From positions 1,984,001-2,048,000 of the forward strand of contig NZ_FNUB01000005.1 of assembly GCF_900105985.1 (NCBI RefSeq): a stretch of 64,000 nt of DNA, in the 5' to 3' direction. Positions 17,894 to 32,800 of this stretch are shown here, in pieces. The DNA comes from Tenacibaculum sp. MAR_2010_89 (GTDB taxonomy: Bacteria; Bacteroidota; Bacteroidia; Flavobacteriales; Flavobacteriaceae). The first letter of the stretch is position 1. Every line of letters starts with the position of its first letter. The notes beneath the pieces are model-generated. The model was not told the origin of the DNA. It saw only the letters and a list, made by a program, of their open reading frames with translations, and ran no database searches. The translations under genes were made by a program, and so were the position numbers.

Positions 17894-20800
17894 ATGAAAA
17901 AAATAGTATTAATATTAATAGCTTTCATTAGCTTTATAACTAACTCGTATTCTCAAGATAAGAATGCGAAAAGAGTTAGGAATTACATAGAAAATAATAG
18001 AAAAAAAGTTATTCTTAAAGAAAGTGCTGTTAGGCTTCGACCAGACAAAGCATTTACACAAAGGTTAGCTGCTGGAGGTGTCAATGTTAGAGGTAACATG
18101 ACGTTTATAGCTAATAGTATTGTAAATAGAGAGTATGTAACTACATATACAAGAAGTTCTCGTAGAAGTTGGATTTGGAATGCGGCTTGTGGTTTTTGGT
18201 ATAGAGACTATACCTATACGGTTTCAGGAACTACTTTAGATGCTAATGATAATTTTCCAAGTGCACTAACTTTATATGCATTAACATCTACGGATGGTTG
18301 TGGCATTAATTACTATTCTAATATTAATAATTTAAACAATGGACAGCAAAACATGCAGTACATTGATGTTGATGATGCAGATGGAATTACAGGAAGTGGA
18401 TCTACTTTTTCATCTAGTAAATCAACTTTAACTTTACCAAGTTGTTCAAGAGTAGTGTACGCTGGATTATACTGGGCTGCAATTTATCCTTATGAAACTT
18501 GGGCAGGACAGGAGACAAGAAGTAGTAGTTTTAATACAATTAAATTTAAATTACCAAGTGGGGATTATGAAACTGTAACTGGAGAAGTAATTTATGATGA
18601 TGGTTCTGCTACACAAAAGCCTTACGTATGTTTTAAAGATATTACTACTGAGGTTGCTGCTCAGGCGAATGCAAACGGAGATTATTATGCTGCTGATATT
18701 AAGGCGGTAACTGGTACTGATACTAATGGATTAGGAGGTGCAGGTGGTTGGACAATGGTAATCATTTATGAAAACCAAAATGAGTCTAGTAAAAATATTT
18801 CTATTTTTGATGGTTTTCAAACTATTGACGGTTCAAATGATGTAGATGTAACCTATAGCGGTTTTAAAACAATTCCTGCAGGTCCAGTAAGAGCTGAATT
18901 TATTGTAGGAGCTTTAGAAGGAGATGATGGAATTGGAGGAGATCAGTTTCAAATAGAAGATAATACAAATACATATGTAGATATTTCTAACGCTGTAAAT
19001 CCAGCAAATAACTTTTTTAACGGAAGTATCTCAAGAAATGCTGCAATTACAACTACAAGAACTCCATCAAGTACTAATACATTAGGGTTTGATGTAGATA
19101 TTTTAAGTATAAGTGGAAGTACGAATCCAAGTAATAGTATAATAGGAAATGGAGATACCACTGCTGATGTAAGATTTACCACAAGTGGAGATGTATATTG
19201 GCCATTTTTAAATGCAATGTCTATAGAAATCATTGAACCAAAAATTCAAATGATTAAAACGATAGAAGATTCTGCAGGAAATGATATTTCTGGTACTTCA
19301 TTAGCATTAGGAGCTGAATTATGGTATAACGTTAGTTTCCAGAATGTAGGTACAGATAATGCTTTAAATACTGAGTTTGTTGATATTTTACCTAAAAATG
19401 TTGATTTAATTGTTGCTGATATTACTTTACCAGCAGGTATAGATCGTAATGATCCTACTCAATTTCAATATGAACCACCAGCTTTAGCTAATGGTTTTAG
19501 AGGAAAAATTACCATTAATATACCAGATAGTATGGTAGAAGAAAATGGCGCAAAATATGATATTCGATTTAAAGTTCAAGTAGTTTCAGATTGTAATCAA
19601 TTAAGAGATGTTTGTTCTAATCGTATTGAGAATCAGGCTTTTGCAAATTACGATAGTGATAGAGGAGGTACACCAAGAACACTTAATGAACCAAGTTTTG
19701 CAGGAATAGATGCCTGTAATTTTGGAGTAGTAGGAACTTCAAATTTTCTTGCTGATACTAGTGGATGTACTTTTGAAAGAGATGAGATTTTATGTGGTGC
19801 TAATTTAACTTTAACTGCAGGTAGTGGATTTGCTTCCTATGAGTGGAGAGATGCTGGAGGTACAATAATTGGAACTACGCAATCTATTGTAGTTACAGCA
19901 ACAGGAACATATACTGTAAGAAAAACAGCACCAGTTGGTTGTATAGATGCAACTGAAACTATTAATGTTATTCCTTATAATTCTGAACCAAATCCATTAA
20001 TTCCATTTGCAGACAGAATGTTAACATGTCCTAATGATGGTTCAGATTTAGCTGAAATATTTTTATGTGGTACAGGTAGCTCTAGAAGTATAAATTTACC
20101 ATTTGATCCTGCTTCAGCTACAACAGTTAAATGGTATAAATTAGATGAAACTTCTTGTCCTGATGTTACAACAGTTGGTTGTGCAAACGTAAATACAAGT
20201 TGTACTTGGAATGAAATAGGTTCAGCATTTAATCAAAGTATAGCTGATGAAGGAGAATATCGTGTAGATGTACTATATGATGGAAGGTGTCCTAATACAT
20301 ATTATTTCAATGTATTCAAGGCAACATTAACACCAGATATTATTAAGCAAGATATAACGTGTGGTAATGATGGTCAAATAGTTATTAATGGAATACCAGC
20401 TGGATATCAGTATAGATTAACAGGACCTTCTGGTTATGATGTAGGATTTCAAAATTCAAATACATTCTCAGGATTAACTAATGCAGGAGATTATAATTTA
20501 CAAATACGTATAAATAATCCTACAGCAGCTTCTTGTACTTATGATTTTGGACCAATAAATATTCAAAATAATGATATAACTATTGATGTAACACCTACAC
20601 ATATAGTTTGTTCTGGTGATATAGGGAAAATTAGAGTACAAGTTAATAATGTACCAGGTCAATATACCTATACATTATTACAAGGAGCTACTACAATTGG
20701 AACACAAGGCCCAATAAATAGTAATGATTATACATTTGATGTAACAACTGGAGGAGCATATCAAGTAAGAGTTACAACTGCAGATTGTTCAATAACTGAA

Positions 20801-23800
20801 AATGTTACTATAAATCAGGCTCCAGATTTAACACTTACAGCTGCTAATACAAAAAACATTTCCTGTACAGGAGGATCTTCTGATGGAATTATTACTTTAT
20901 CAGGAAGTGGAGGAACTTTAACTACGGGTAGTCAATATAGTTATGCAGTATGGACAGATAAAGGAACAGATTTATATACTGCAATTTCAGATATTCCTGC
21001 TGGTGCTTATTTTTCATCAAATACCTATTCTGTAACAAATGGAAATGAAGGAACGTACAGATTTGTAATTATTGATAGTAATAATTGTTACACGATTTCT
21101 AATCCAATAACTATTTCTGTTGAAGCTCCTTTAGCATTTAATCATACTGCAACAGATATTTCTTGTACAGGTCAAGTAGATGGTTCTATTAATGTTTCAG
21201 TTAATGGTAGTAATCAAGGATATTTAGTTGAGTATAGTATTGATGGAGGTTCAAATTGGGATACTTCAGGTAATTTTACAGGGTTAGCTGTTAACACATA
21301 TACCATAGATATTAGAGCTTCTAAGCCTTCATATTTATGTACATATTCCATTGCTAATGTTCAAATTGAAGATAAAACACCTATTGTTAGTTCTGCAAGT
21401 TTAACACAGGATTACACATGTACTACTTTTGGACAAATAACTTTTGTAGCAGCAACTGGAGGTACTCCAACTTTTACTTACGGTATTAATGGAGTTTACA
21501 ATACTGATTTAGTTTATAACAATTTAACTGAAGGTACTTATGCTATAACAGTACGTGATTCAAATAATTGTGTTTTAACATTACCAAGCATAACCATTGA
21601 TCCATTACCAGTAATACCAGTATTCACAAACAGTGTAGCTTATAACTGTGATGGAACAGGTAATATAACATTAACACCACCAGCAACACCAACATTAACC
21701 TATAGTTATAGTTTGGATGGAGGAACTGCTCAAACAAGTAATGTTTTCAATAATGTCGCTACAGGAGCACATACAATTACTGTTACTGCACCGCGAGCTT
21801 GTCCAAGAAATGTAGTCGTTAATGTAGCTTCAAACCAGGAGTTTAGAGGAAGTATATTAGGAAGTGCTGATAGTGTTTGTCATGGAAGTGATAATGGATC
21901 TATTACTATATTTGCAGAAAACTTCACAGGAGCTAGTTATGAATATTCTACTGATGGAGGAACAACATGGAGAGAAGCAGTAGACAATCCTTATAAAATA
22001 GTAGGTTTAGCTAATGGTTCATACAATATTTTCATTCGTGAAAATGATGGTGTAGTAAATTGTCAAGTAGATTTAGGTTCTGCTACTGTAAATGAACCAC
22101 CAGCATTAACATTAACAGCTTCAGTTGATAATCCACCTTCATGTGTTGGAGCTGGGGCAACATTAACTTTTACAGCTGTTGGAGGTGTACCACCTTATGA
22201 ATATAGTATAGATGGTTTTGCAACATGGCAATCATCACCAGTTTTTCCAAATGTACCTCCAAGTGCAACACCTTATATAGCAAATGTAAGAGACAGTAGA
22301 AACTGTGATGAATGTGGTTGTTCAGTAGATCCTTTCCAAAACGGAGGTTTTGAAACGCATCCATTTACAATTTCAACATATAGAATAGTAAATGAAGATG
22401 ATGTACCTGGTTGGGATACAACTGCTTCTGATAATAGAATTGAAATATGGAGGTCTGGTTTCAATGGAGTACCAGCTTCTGAAGGAGAATATTTCTTAGA
22501 ATTAAATGCAAATGTCAGTTCTTCTTTATATCAAGAATATTGTACAAAACCAGGAGATGTTATTACATGGTCTGTTGATCATAGAGGAAGAGCTGGTACT
22601 GATGTTGCTACCGTTAGAATTGGTGGCGATTTAGCAACAGCAGGAGTTCAAGAAACAATGAGTGACGGAACATCTGCTTGGGGTTCTTATTCAGGTACAT
22701 ATACAGTTCCTGCTGGACAAACAACAACAATTATAGCTTTCGAAGCAGTTTCTACCGCAACAGGTAGTTTATCTGTAGGTAACTTTATAGATAATGTTGA
22801 CATTGCCATTAATAAGGTAGGATGTACACCTGTTACAGTTAATGTTAATCCTCCTAGAACAATAGATTTTACAGCAGTACCAACGACATGTTTTAATGGA
22901 AGTAACGGACAAATAGATATAACAGTAAATGATGGAAATGGTGATTACCAATTTATTTTAAATGGTGGGTCAGCACAAACTCCAACACCAACTACCTCTA
23001 ATACGTATACTTTTAGTGGGTTAAGTGCAGGAACATATACAGTTGACGTAGTAGATGGAGCTGGTTGTAATGGTGTTCAACAAAGTATAACCATCAATGG
23101 TCAGTTAACCGGAACAGCTGCGACAACAAATGTTACATGTAATGATGGAAGTTTAACAATCACACCACAAGGCGGAGATGGAACTTATACCTATGCAGTA
23201 ATAGCCAACGGAAGTGGAGCGACTCCAGTTTATGGAGCAACAGCAACTTTCCCAATTACCACCTCAGGAGATTATGATTTCTTTATTCGAGATGGATCAG
23301 GGTGTAACTATAGTTCAACGATAAATGTAGGACAAACTACAAATCCATCATTTACAACCACAGCAACCCAAATAAGTTGTAATGGAGGAACAGGAAGTAT
23401 TAATGTAAGTATTTCAGATGGTATTGCACCATATACAATAAACTTCAATGGAACTAATACGACTCAAAGTGGAAGTACCATTTTATATGACACATTAGCC
23501 CCGGGAACGTATAGTGTTCAGGTAACTGATGCCAATGGATGTACACAAACCCCAGTAAATGTTACTATAAATGCATTAACAACGGTATCAAGTACTGCAA
23601 GTGTAACACAAGATTACACATGTACAACTTTAGGACAAATTACATTTACAGCAGCAACAGGAGGAACAGGACCATATACTTATGGAGTAGATGGTGTTTA
23701 TAATAGCGCTTTAGTATATAACAATTTAACAGAAGGGAGTTATGTATTAACAGTACGAGATAACAACGGATGTACTCAATCAGTAGGAACATTAACTATA

Positions 23801-26800
23801 GATCCATTACCAGTAATACCAGCATTCACAAATAGTGTAGCATATAACTGTGATGGAACTGGAAATGTAACTTTAACAGCCCCAGCAACACCAGTTTTAA
23901 CTTATACTTATAGTTTAGACGGAGGAACTACAACTCAGGCAAGTAATGTATTTAATAATTTAGCAGTAGGTACACATACAGTAACAGTAAATGCTCCACG
24001 CGCATGTCCACGAAATTTTGTAGTAACAGTAGCCGCAGGTCAAGCTTTTGGCGGAAGTGTAACAGGAAGTACAGATGTAACGTGTAATGGCGGAACCGAT
24101 GGAACGATTACTATAGAAGCAGTCAACTTTACAACTTCATATCAATATAGTACAGATGGCGGAACGAATTGGGTAACCACTACTAATGCAGCGACTACAA
24201 TTACAGGATTAGATAACATAAGTTATACGATTCAAATCCGTCCAGATGCAAGTTCATTAGCAGCGTGTACAGTTAGTTTACCAGCAGTAACTTTAAATGA
24301 GCCAACAGTTGTAGGCTCAAGTGCGGCGATAACAAAGGTTATAACGTGTTCAACACCAACAGGAGCAACAATAGAAGTAACAGGAACAGGAGGAACCCCA
24401 GGATATACTTATAGTATAGATAATGGAGGAAGTTTCCAAGCGAGTTCAACATTTACAGGCTTAACAGCAGGGAATTATAATGCAGTAGTACGCGATAGTA
24501 ATAATTGTGATTCACCAGCCTTTGCAATTACTGTAGCTCCAGCTTTAGGACTTACATTTACAGCAGTACCAACGACATGTTTTAATGGAAGTAATGGAGA
24601 AATAGTTGTAACAGTAGCAGCAGGAGGAAATGGTAATAATCAATTTATCATAAATGGCGGGTCACCACAAACTCCAACACCAGCAACCTCAAATACGTAT
24701 ACCTTTAGCGGATTAAGTGCAGGAACGTATACGATTGATGTAATAGATGGAGCAGGATGTTCAGGAACACAACAAAGTGTAACGATCAACGATCAGTTAA
24801 CCGGAACAGCTGCGACAACAAATGTTACATGTAATGATGGAAGTTTAACAATCACACCACAAGGCGGAGATGGAACTTATACGTATGCAGTAATAGCCAA
24901 CGGAAGTGGAGCTACGCCAGTTTATGGAGTAACAGCAACTTTCCCAATTACCACCTCAGGAGATTATGATTTCTTTATTCGAGATGGATCAGGGTGTAAC
25001 TATAGTTCAACGATAAATGTAGGACAAACTACAAATCCATCATTTACAACCACAGCAACCCAAATAAGTTGTAATGGAGGAACAGGAAGTATTAATGTAA
25101 GTATTTCAGATGGTATTGCACCATATACAATAAACTTCAATGGAACTAATACGACTCAAAGTGGAAGTACCATTTTATATGACACATTAGCCCCGGGAAC
25201 GTATAGTGTTCAGGTAACTGATGCCAATGGATGTACACAAACCCCAGTAAATGTTACTATAAATGCATTAACAACGGTATCAAGTACTGCAAGTGTAACA
25301 CAAGATTACACATGTACAACTTTAGGACAAATTACATTTACAGCAGCAACAGGAGGAACAGGACCATATACTTATGGAGTAGATGGTGTTTATAATAGCG
25401 CTTTAGTATATAACAATTTAACAGAAGGGAGTTATGTATTAACAGTACGAGATAACAACGGATGTACTCAATCAGTAGGAACATTAACTATAGATCCATT
25501 ACCAGTAATACCAGCATTCACAAATAGTGTAGCATATAACTGTGATGGAACTGGAAATGTAACTTTAACAGCCCCAGCAACACCAGTTTTAACTTATACT
25601 TATAGTTTAGACGGAGGAACTACAACTCAGGCAAGTAATGTATTTAATAATTTAGCAGTAGGTACACATACAGTAACAGTAAATGCTCCACGCGCATGTC
25701 CACGAAATTTTGTAGTAACAGTAGCCGCAGGTCAAGCTTTTGGCGGAAGTGTAACAGGAAGTACAGATGTAACGTGTAATGGCGGAACCGATGGAACGAT
25801 TACTATAGAAGCAGTCAACTTTACAACTTCATATCAATATAGTACAGATGGCGGAACGAATTGGGTAACCACTACTAATGCAGCGACTACAATTACAGGA
25901 TTAGATAACATAAGTTATACGATTCAAATCCGTCCAGATGCAAGTTCATTAGCAGCGTGTACAGTTAGTTTACCAGCAGTAACTTTAAATGAGCCAACAG
26001 TTGTAGGCTCAAGTGCGGCGATAACAAAGGTTATAACGTGTTCAACACCAACAGGAGCAACAATAGAAGTAACAGGAACAGGAGGAACCCCAGGATATAC
26101 TTATAGTATAGATAATGGAGGAAGTTTCCAAGCGAGTTCAACATTTACAGGCTTAACAGCAGGGAATTATAATGCAGTAGTACGCGATAGTAATAATTGT
26201 GATTCACCAGCCTTTGCAATTACTGTAGCTCCAGCTTTAGGACTTACATTTACAGCAGTACCAACGACATGTTTTAATGGAAGTAATGGAGAAATAGTTG
26301 TAACAGTAGCAGCAGGAGGAAATGGTAATAACCAATTTATTATAAATGGAGGATCACCACAAACTCCAACCCCAGCAACCTCAAATACGTATACTTTTAG
26401 CGGATTAAGTGCAGGAACGTATACGATTGATGTAATAGATGGAGCAGGATGTTCAGGAACACAACAAAGTGTAACGATTAACGATCAGTTAACCGGAACA
26501 GCTGCGACAACAAATGTTACATGTAATGATGGAAGTTTAACAATCACACCACAAGGCGGAGATGGAACTTATACGTATGCAGTAATAGCCAACGGAAGTG
26601 GAGCTACGCCAGTTTATGGAGCAACAGCAACTTTCCCAATTACCACCTCAGGAGATTATGATTTCTTTATTCGAGATGGATCAGGGTGTAACTATAGTTC
26701 AACGATAAATGTAGGACAAACTACAAATCCATCATTTACAACCACAGCAACCCAAATAAGTTGTAATGGAGGAACAGGAAGTATTAATGTAAGTATTTCA

Positions 26801-29800
26801 GATGGTATTGCACCATATACAATAAACTTCAATGGAACTAATACGACTCAAAGTGGAAGTACCATTTTATATGACACATTAGCCCCGGGAACGTATAGTG
26901 TTCAGGTAACTGATGCCAATGGATGTACACAAACCCCAGTAAATGTTACTATAAATGCATTAACAACGGTATCAAGTACTGCAAGTGTAACACAAGATTA
27001 CACATGTACAACTTTAGGACAAATTACATTTACAGCAGCAACAGGAGGAACAGGACCATATACTTATGGAGTAGATGGTGTTTATAATAGCGCTTTAGTA
27101 TATAACAATTTAACAGAAGGGAGTTATGTATTAACAGTACGAGATAACAACGGATGTACTCAATCAGTAGGAACATTAACTATAGATCCATTACCAGTAA
27201 TACCAGCATTCACAAATAGTGTAGCATATAACTGTGATGGAACTGGAAATGTAACTTTAACAGCCCCAGCAACACCAGTTTTAACTTATACTTATAGTTT
27301 AGACGGAGGAACTACAACTCAGGCAAGTAATGTATTTAATAATTTAGCAGTAGGTACACATACAGTAACAGTAAATGCTCCACGCGCATGTCCACGAAAT
27401 TTTGTAGTAACAGTAGCCGCAGGTCAAGCTTTTGGCGGAAGTGTAACAGGAAGTACAGATGTAACGTGTAATGGCGGAACCGATGGAACGATTACTATAG
27501 AAGCAGTCAACTTTACAACTTCATATCAATATAGTACAGATGGCGGAACGAATTGGGTAACCACTACTAATGCAGCGACTACAATTACAGGATTAGATAA
27601 CATAAGTTATACGATTCAAATCCGTCCAGATGCAAGTTCATTAGCAGCGTGTACAGTTAGTTTACCAGCAGTAACTTTAAATGAGCCAACAGTTGTAGGC
27701 TCAAGTGCGGCGATAACAAAGGTTATAACGTGTTCAACACCAACAGGAGCAACAATAGAAGTAACAGGAACAGGAGGAACCCCAGGATATACTTATAGTA
27801 TAGATAATGGAGGAAGTTTCCAAGCGAGTTCAACATTTACAGGCTTAACAGCAGGGAATTATAATGCAGTAGTACGCGATAGTAATAATTGTGATTCACC
27901 AGCCTTTGCAATTACTGTAGCTCCAGCTTTAGGACTTACATTTACAGCAGTACCAACTACATGTTTTAATGGAAGTAATGGAGAAATAGTTGTAACAGTA
28001 GCAGCAGGAGGAAATGGTAATAATCAATTTATCATAAATGGCGGGTCACCACAAACTCCAACACCAGCAACCTCAAATACGTATACCTTTAGCGGATTAA
28101 GTGCAGGAACGTATACGATTGATGTAATAGATGGAGCAGGATGTTCAGGAACACAACAAAGTGTAACGATCAACGATCAGTTAACCGGAACAGCTGCGAC
28201 AACAAATGTTACATGTAATGATGGAAGTTTAACAATCACACCACAAGGAGGAGATGGAACTTATACCTATGCAATAATAGCCAACGGAAGTGGAGCGACT
28301 CCAGTTTATGGAGCAACAGCAACTTTCCCAATTACAGCATCAGGAGATTACGATTTCTTTATTCGAGATGGATCAGGGTGTAACTATAGTTCAACGATAA
28401 ATGTAGGACAAACTACAAATCCATCGTTTACTTTAAGTTTACCTAATACTACACCTGAATGTTTTGGAGAGCAAGAAACAGTTAATGTTGCTATTGCAAA
28501 CGGAACAGCTCCATATACGATAAATATAACTAATGGAGGAAGTGTTAATACTACCACAACAACAAATAGTTTAACTAGTAGTTTTTCAGGATTAACAGCA
28601 GGAACTTATACAGTTTCAATAACTGATGGAAATACATGTTCTCCAGCTAACCAGACTATTACTATTATAGAGTTGCCAGAGTTAACAGCAACTTTAAATG
28701 GAAGATTACCAGCTACATGTGTTAATTTTGAAGTAGATAATAGTGCTTATGGTTTTGAATATGATTTATCAGGTACAACATTACCATCTGCACCTTATGT
28801 ATTACAATTAAGAAGGTTAAATGGAACTTGGACTGCGGATCATACAGAAAATGTATTTTTAGGTATTGACCCAGGAACAGTGGTAAATCCAGCAATGAGA
28901 ATTGTTGATGGAGGAGGTACTGTTATTTGTATGAAAACTTTGCCACAATTTATAACTCCATTCTTAGTTGATGGATTAATTGTAAATCCTGTAGCTAATC
29001 CTGGTTCTTGTGCTTCAGGTTTTAGTGTAACGGTTGAAGCGGTAGGAGGAGTTGGTCCATTTCAATTTGCAATATCTAATACAACAGGAACTTGGTATAA
29101 TGCAGATGCTACTAGTCCACCACCACCACCACCAGCACCAGTACCTTCGCAAGACAGGACTTATACATTTACTGGATTGACTCCAGGGTTAACGTATGTG
29201 TTTTATGTAAAAGATACTAATGAAAATGCAGGGGGAGCAATTCCAGGTGATGCAAGTGATGATTGTATTAAACAGAATAATGAAGATGTATATGCAGATT
29301 TTACACCTAGCATACCTATAACAACAGCAGTTAACTCAAACCAATGTAACGGAGCATCTAATGGTGAAATAACATTTACTATTGATACAAGTAGTCCAGA
29401 TATAAGTTCTCCATTCACATGGACTTTATTTAAGAGAAATGCCTCTAATGTTGGTGTAGCAGTAACTACACCACCTTATAGTGGAATATCTCATTCTTAT
29501 ACGGGTACATCAACAACGGTTACTGCTTCTGGTTTAGATGCAGGAAGTTATTACATAGAGGTTACATCAGGAGCTTGTTCTTGGGGTAGTTTAGATACTC
29601 TTATTCAAGAAGGAGATCCTATAACAGGAAATGTGATTAAAGGGAATGATATTTCATGTAGCCAAAATGGTACAGTAAATATTACAAATGTTATTGGAGG
29701 TTTCCCTGGGTATACATATGCGCTTAATATTACTAATGCTACAGGAATTACGACGCCAACATCATCAACGTCTATTAATATTCCTTATGCAAATGTTACA

Positions 29801-32800
29801 GACAAAACATTACCTGTAACGGTTGAAGTAACAGCTACAGATACAAATGGATGTTCTGCAGTTATTGGAAATGTAAGCTTAAGTGTAAGTCAATTACCAG
29901 TTATTAACTCAGTAACTTCAAACAGTTGTGGTACTAATAATACAATAACTGTTGATATGGCAAGTGGTTTAGCTCCATATCAATATTCTATTGATAATGG
30001 AACTACATACACAGCAGCTACATCAACTGACCCATATACATTTAATAACGTTACAGAAGGTAATCACACAGTTATTGTTAGAGATGCAAATGGTTGTGAG
30101 AGTGCAACACAGGCAGTAACTATACATCCTGATATTGATTTCAATTTAGTGGTTAGTCAAAACTTAAATTGTACACCAGGTCAAGCACAAGTTACAGTTA
30201 ATGTAACTTCAGGTTCAGGAGGAACTTATAATTATACCATTTTAGGAGTAGGAGCAACAGCAAACCCTCCAATTACAGCAGGAAGTTTTGCAACAAATTC
30301 AACAACACACAATGTAACTACAAGTGGAACTTATGAAGTAACAATTACTGATGCTTCTTCTACATGTTCAATTGCTAGGCAGGTTGTTGTAGCACCAGCG
30401 ATTGCACCAAGTTTTACTGCAACAGCAAGTGTAAATGATATATGTAATGGAGCAAGTACCGGAGAAATTCAATTAACGGAAGTAAATAATAGTATTAACC
30501 CATTAACATATAGTATAGCACCAGTAGCCGGAACATTTACTGCCGGAACATTAACTTATACGGGCTTACCAGCAGGAAGTTATGTAATTACAGGAACTGG
30601 AACTAACGGATGTATTTCTACACAGAATGTAACTATTACGGAAAACAATGCAGTAGATGTAAGTGGGGCAGTAGCAGTTGTAGAGTTTGGTTGTACAACA
30701 GGAAACACTACAAACAATGCAACGGTAACGGTAACACCAGGATCAATCACCGGAGGAACAGGAACCTTTGTACGTTATGTATTTGTATATACCCCAGTAA
30801 GTGGTACACCAGTAACACAAGATAGTTCAAGTGCAAGTTTCACAGCAACGAATGAATCTGGCGGAACAGTAAGTGTAACAGCTTATGATGATAAAGGATG
30901 TTCAGGAGTAACCAATGCAACAATAGCAGCATTTAACGGAATGACCAATGCTACTATCACAGTAGATAAAGCAATAGATTGTGCTTCCGGAGAGAACATT
31001 ACAGTAGGCTATACATCAGTATCAGCAATACCAGTAGTAGAATATAGTGTAACAGGTATTAACGGAACAGTTTTCGCGACGGTAACTCAAACAGCCCCTG
31101 CAGCAAATCCAGAAGTATTTACAGGATTAGGAACAGGAAGTTATGAGGTTGTAATTTACAATCCAGTAACCGGGTGTAGATTATCAACAGTTCATCAGGT
31201 AGCTGCAGCACCAGTGTTTAATTTAGATATTAATAAGACCAGTGATGTAGTTTGTTTTGGAACATCAACAGGAGAGTTAACATTTGATTTCAGTAGTGGA
31301 AGTCCATATACAGGTCTTTACAACTATCAATTAATGAATACCAACGGAACACCAGCTACAGGAGATGATACGACAGTAGGAGCAGCAGTAGTAGGTGTAA
31401 CAGGAGGAGTATTACAAACTGTAGGAAGTTTAGCAGTAGGAGAATACTATGTAGTAGTAACTATGACAGCAAGTCCATTCTGTCCAGTAACATCCGCAGT
31501 TGTATCTATAGCTCAGCCAACAGCAGGATTAGGAATTACAGCAGTACCAGTAGCGGTAAGTTGTAATGGAGGAAATGACGGAAGCATTACAGCAACAGCT
31601 ACTAACGGATGGGGTGGTTATCAATATAGTTTAACGCCAGTAACAGGAACATCACCAGCGGTTGCATTAGGAAATAGTAATGTATTTAGTAATTTAGAAT
31701 CAGGAAGTTATACAGTAACAGTACGAGATGCTAACGGATGTGAGGTTTCAACAACAGAAACGGTTGTAAATCCAGTAGCCGTAAGTTTTGGATTAACCAA
31801 AGATGATAGTGCATGTAACTCAAGTACAGGAGGAAGTATCACAGCAACTCCAGCAGGTGGAACAGGAACTTATACATTTGTATTAACAAATACAACTACA
31901 AGTACAGTAGTTCGTACCGAAACAGGAACAGGAGCGTTTACATTTACCAATGTAGCAGCAGGATCTTATTCTGTAACAGTATCAGATAGTAATAGTTGTA
32001 GTGCATCAGCACAAGCGATAACGATGTTACCAAGTTTAGCGTTTACAGTAACTCAAACAAAGAATATAGATTGTAGTGCAAGTCCAGCAGGAGTTGTAGC
32101 ATTAAATATCACTTCAGGATCAGGAACGTATGAATATGCAGTAACAAATTCAGGAGGAACGGTAGTTGCTCAAACAAGTACAGGAGGAACGACAGTAAAC
32201 TTCTCAGCAGCTACAGCAGATACCTATACAGTAGAGGTGTTTGATATGGGAGCTACTCCAACATGTTCAAGTACCACCACGATAGTAATTTTACCAGCGA
32301 TAGAGCCAAACTTTAGTGCGGTTGCGAGTGTAAATGGGATTTGTAATGGAACAAGTACAGGAGAGATTCAGTTAACAGAGGTAAATAATAGTATTAACCC
32401 ATTAACATATAGTATAGCACCAGTAGCCGGAACATTTACTGCCGGAACATTAACTTATACGGGCTTACCAGCAGGAAGTTATGTAATTACAGGAACTGGA
32501 ACTAACGGATGTATTTCTACACAGAATGTAACTATTACGGAAAACAATGCAGTAGATGTAAGTGGAGCAGTAGCAGTTGTAGAGTTTGGTTGTACAACAG
32601 GAAACACTACAAACAATGCAACGGTAACGGTAACACCAGGATCAATCACCGGAGGAACAGGAACCTTTGTACGTTATGTATTTGTATATACCCCAGTAAG
32701 TGGTACACCAGTAACACAAGATAGTTCAAGTGCAAGTTTCACAGCAACGAATGAATCTGGCGGAACAGTAAGTGTAACAGCTTATGATGATAAAGGATGT

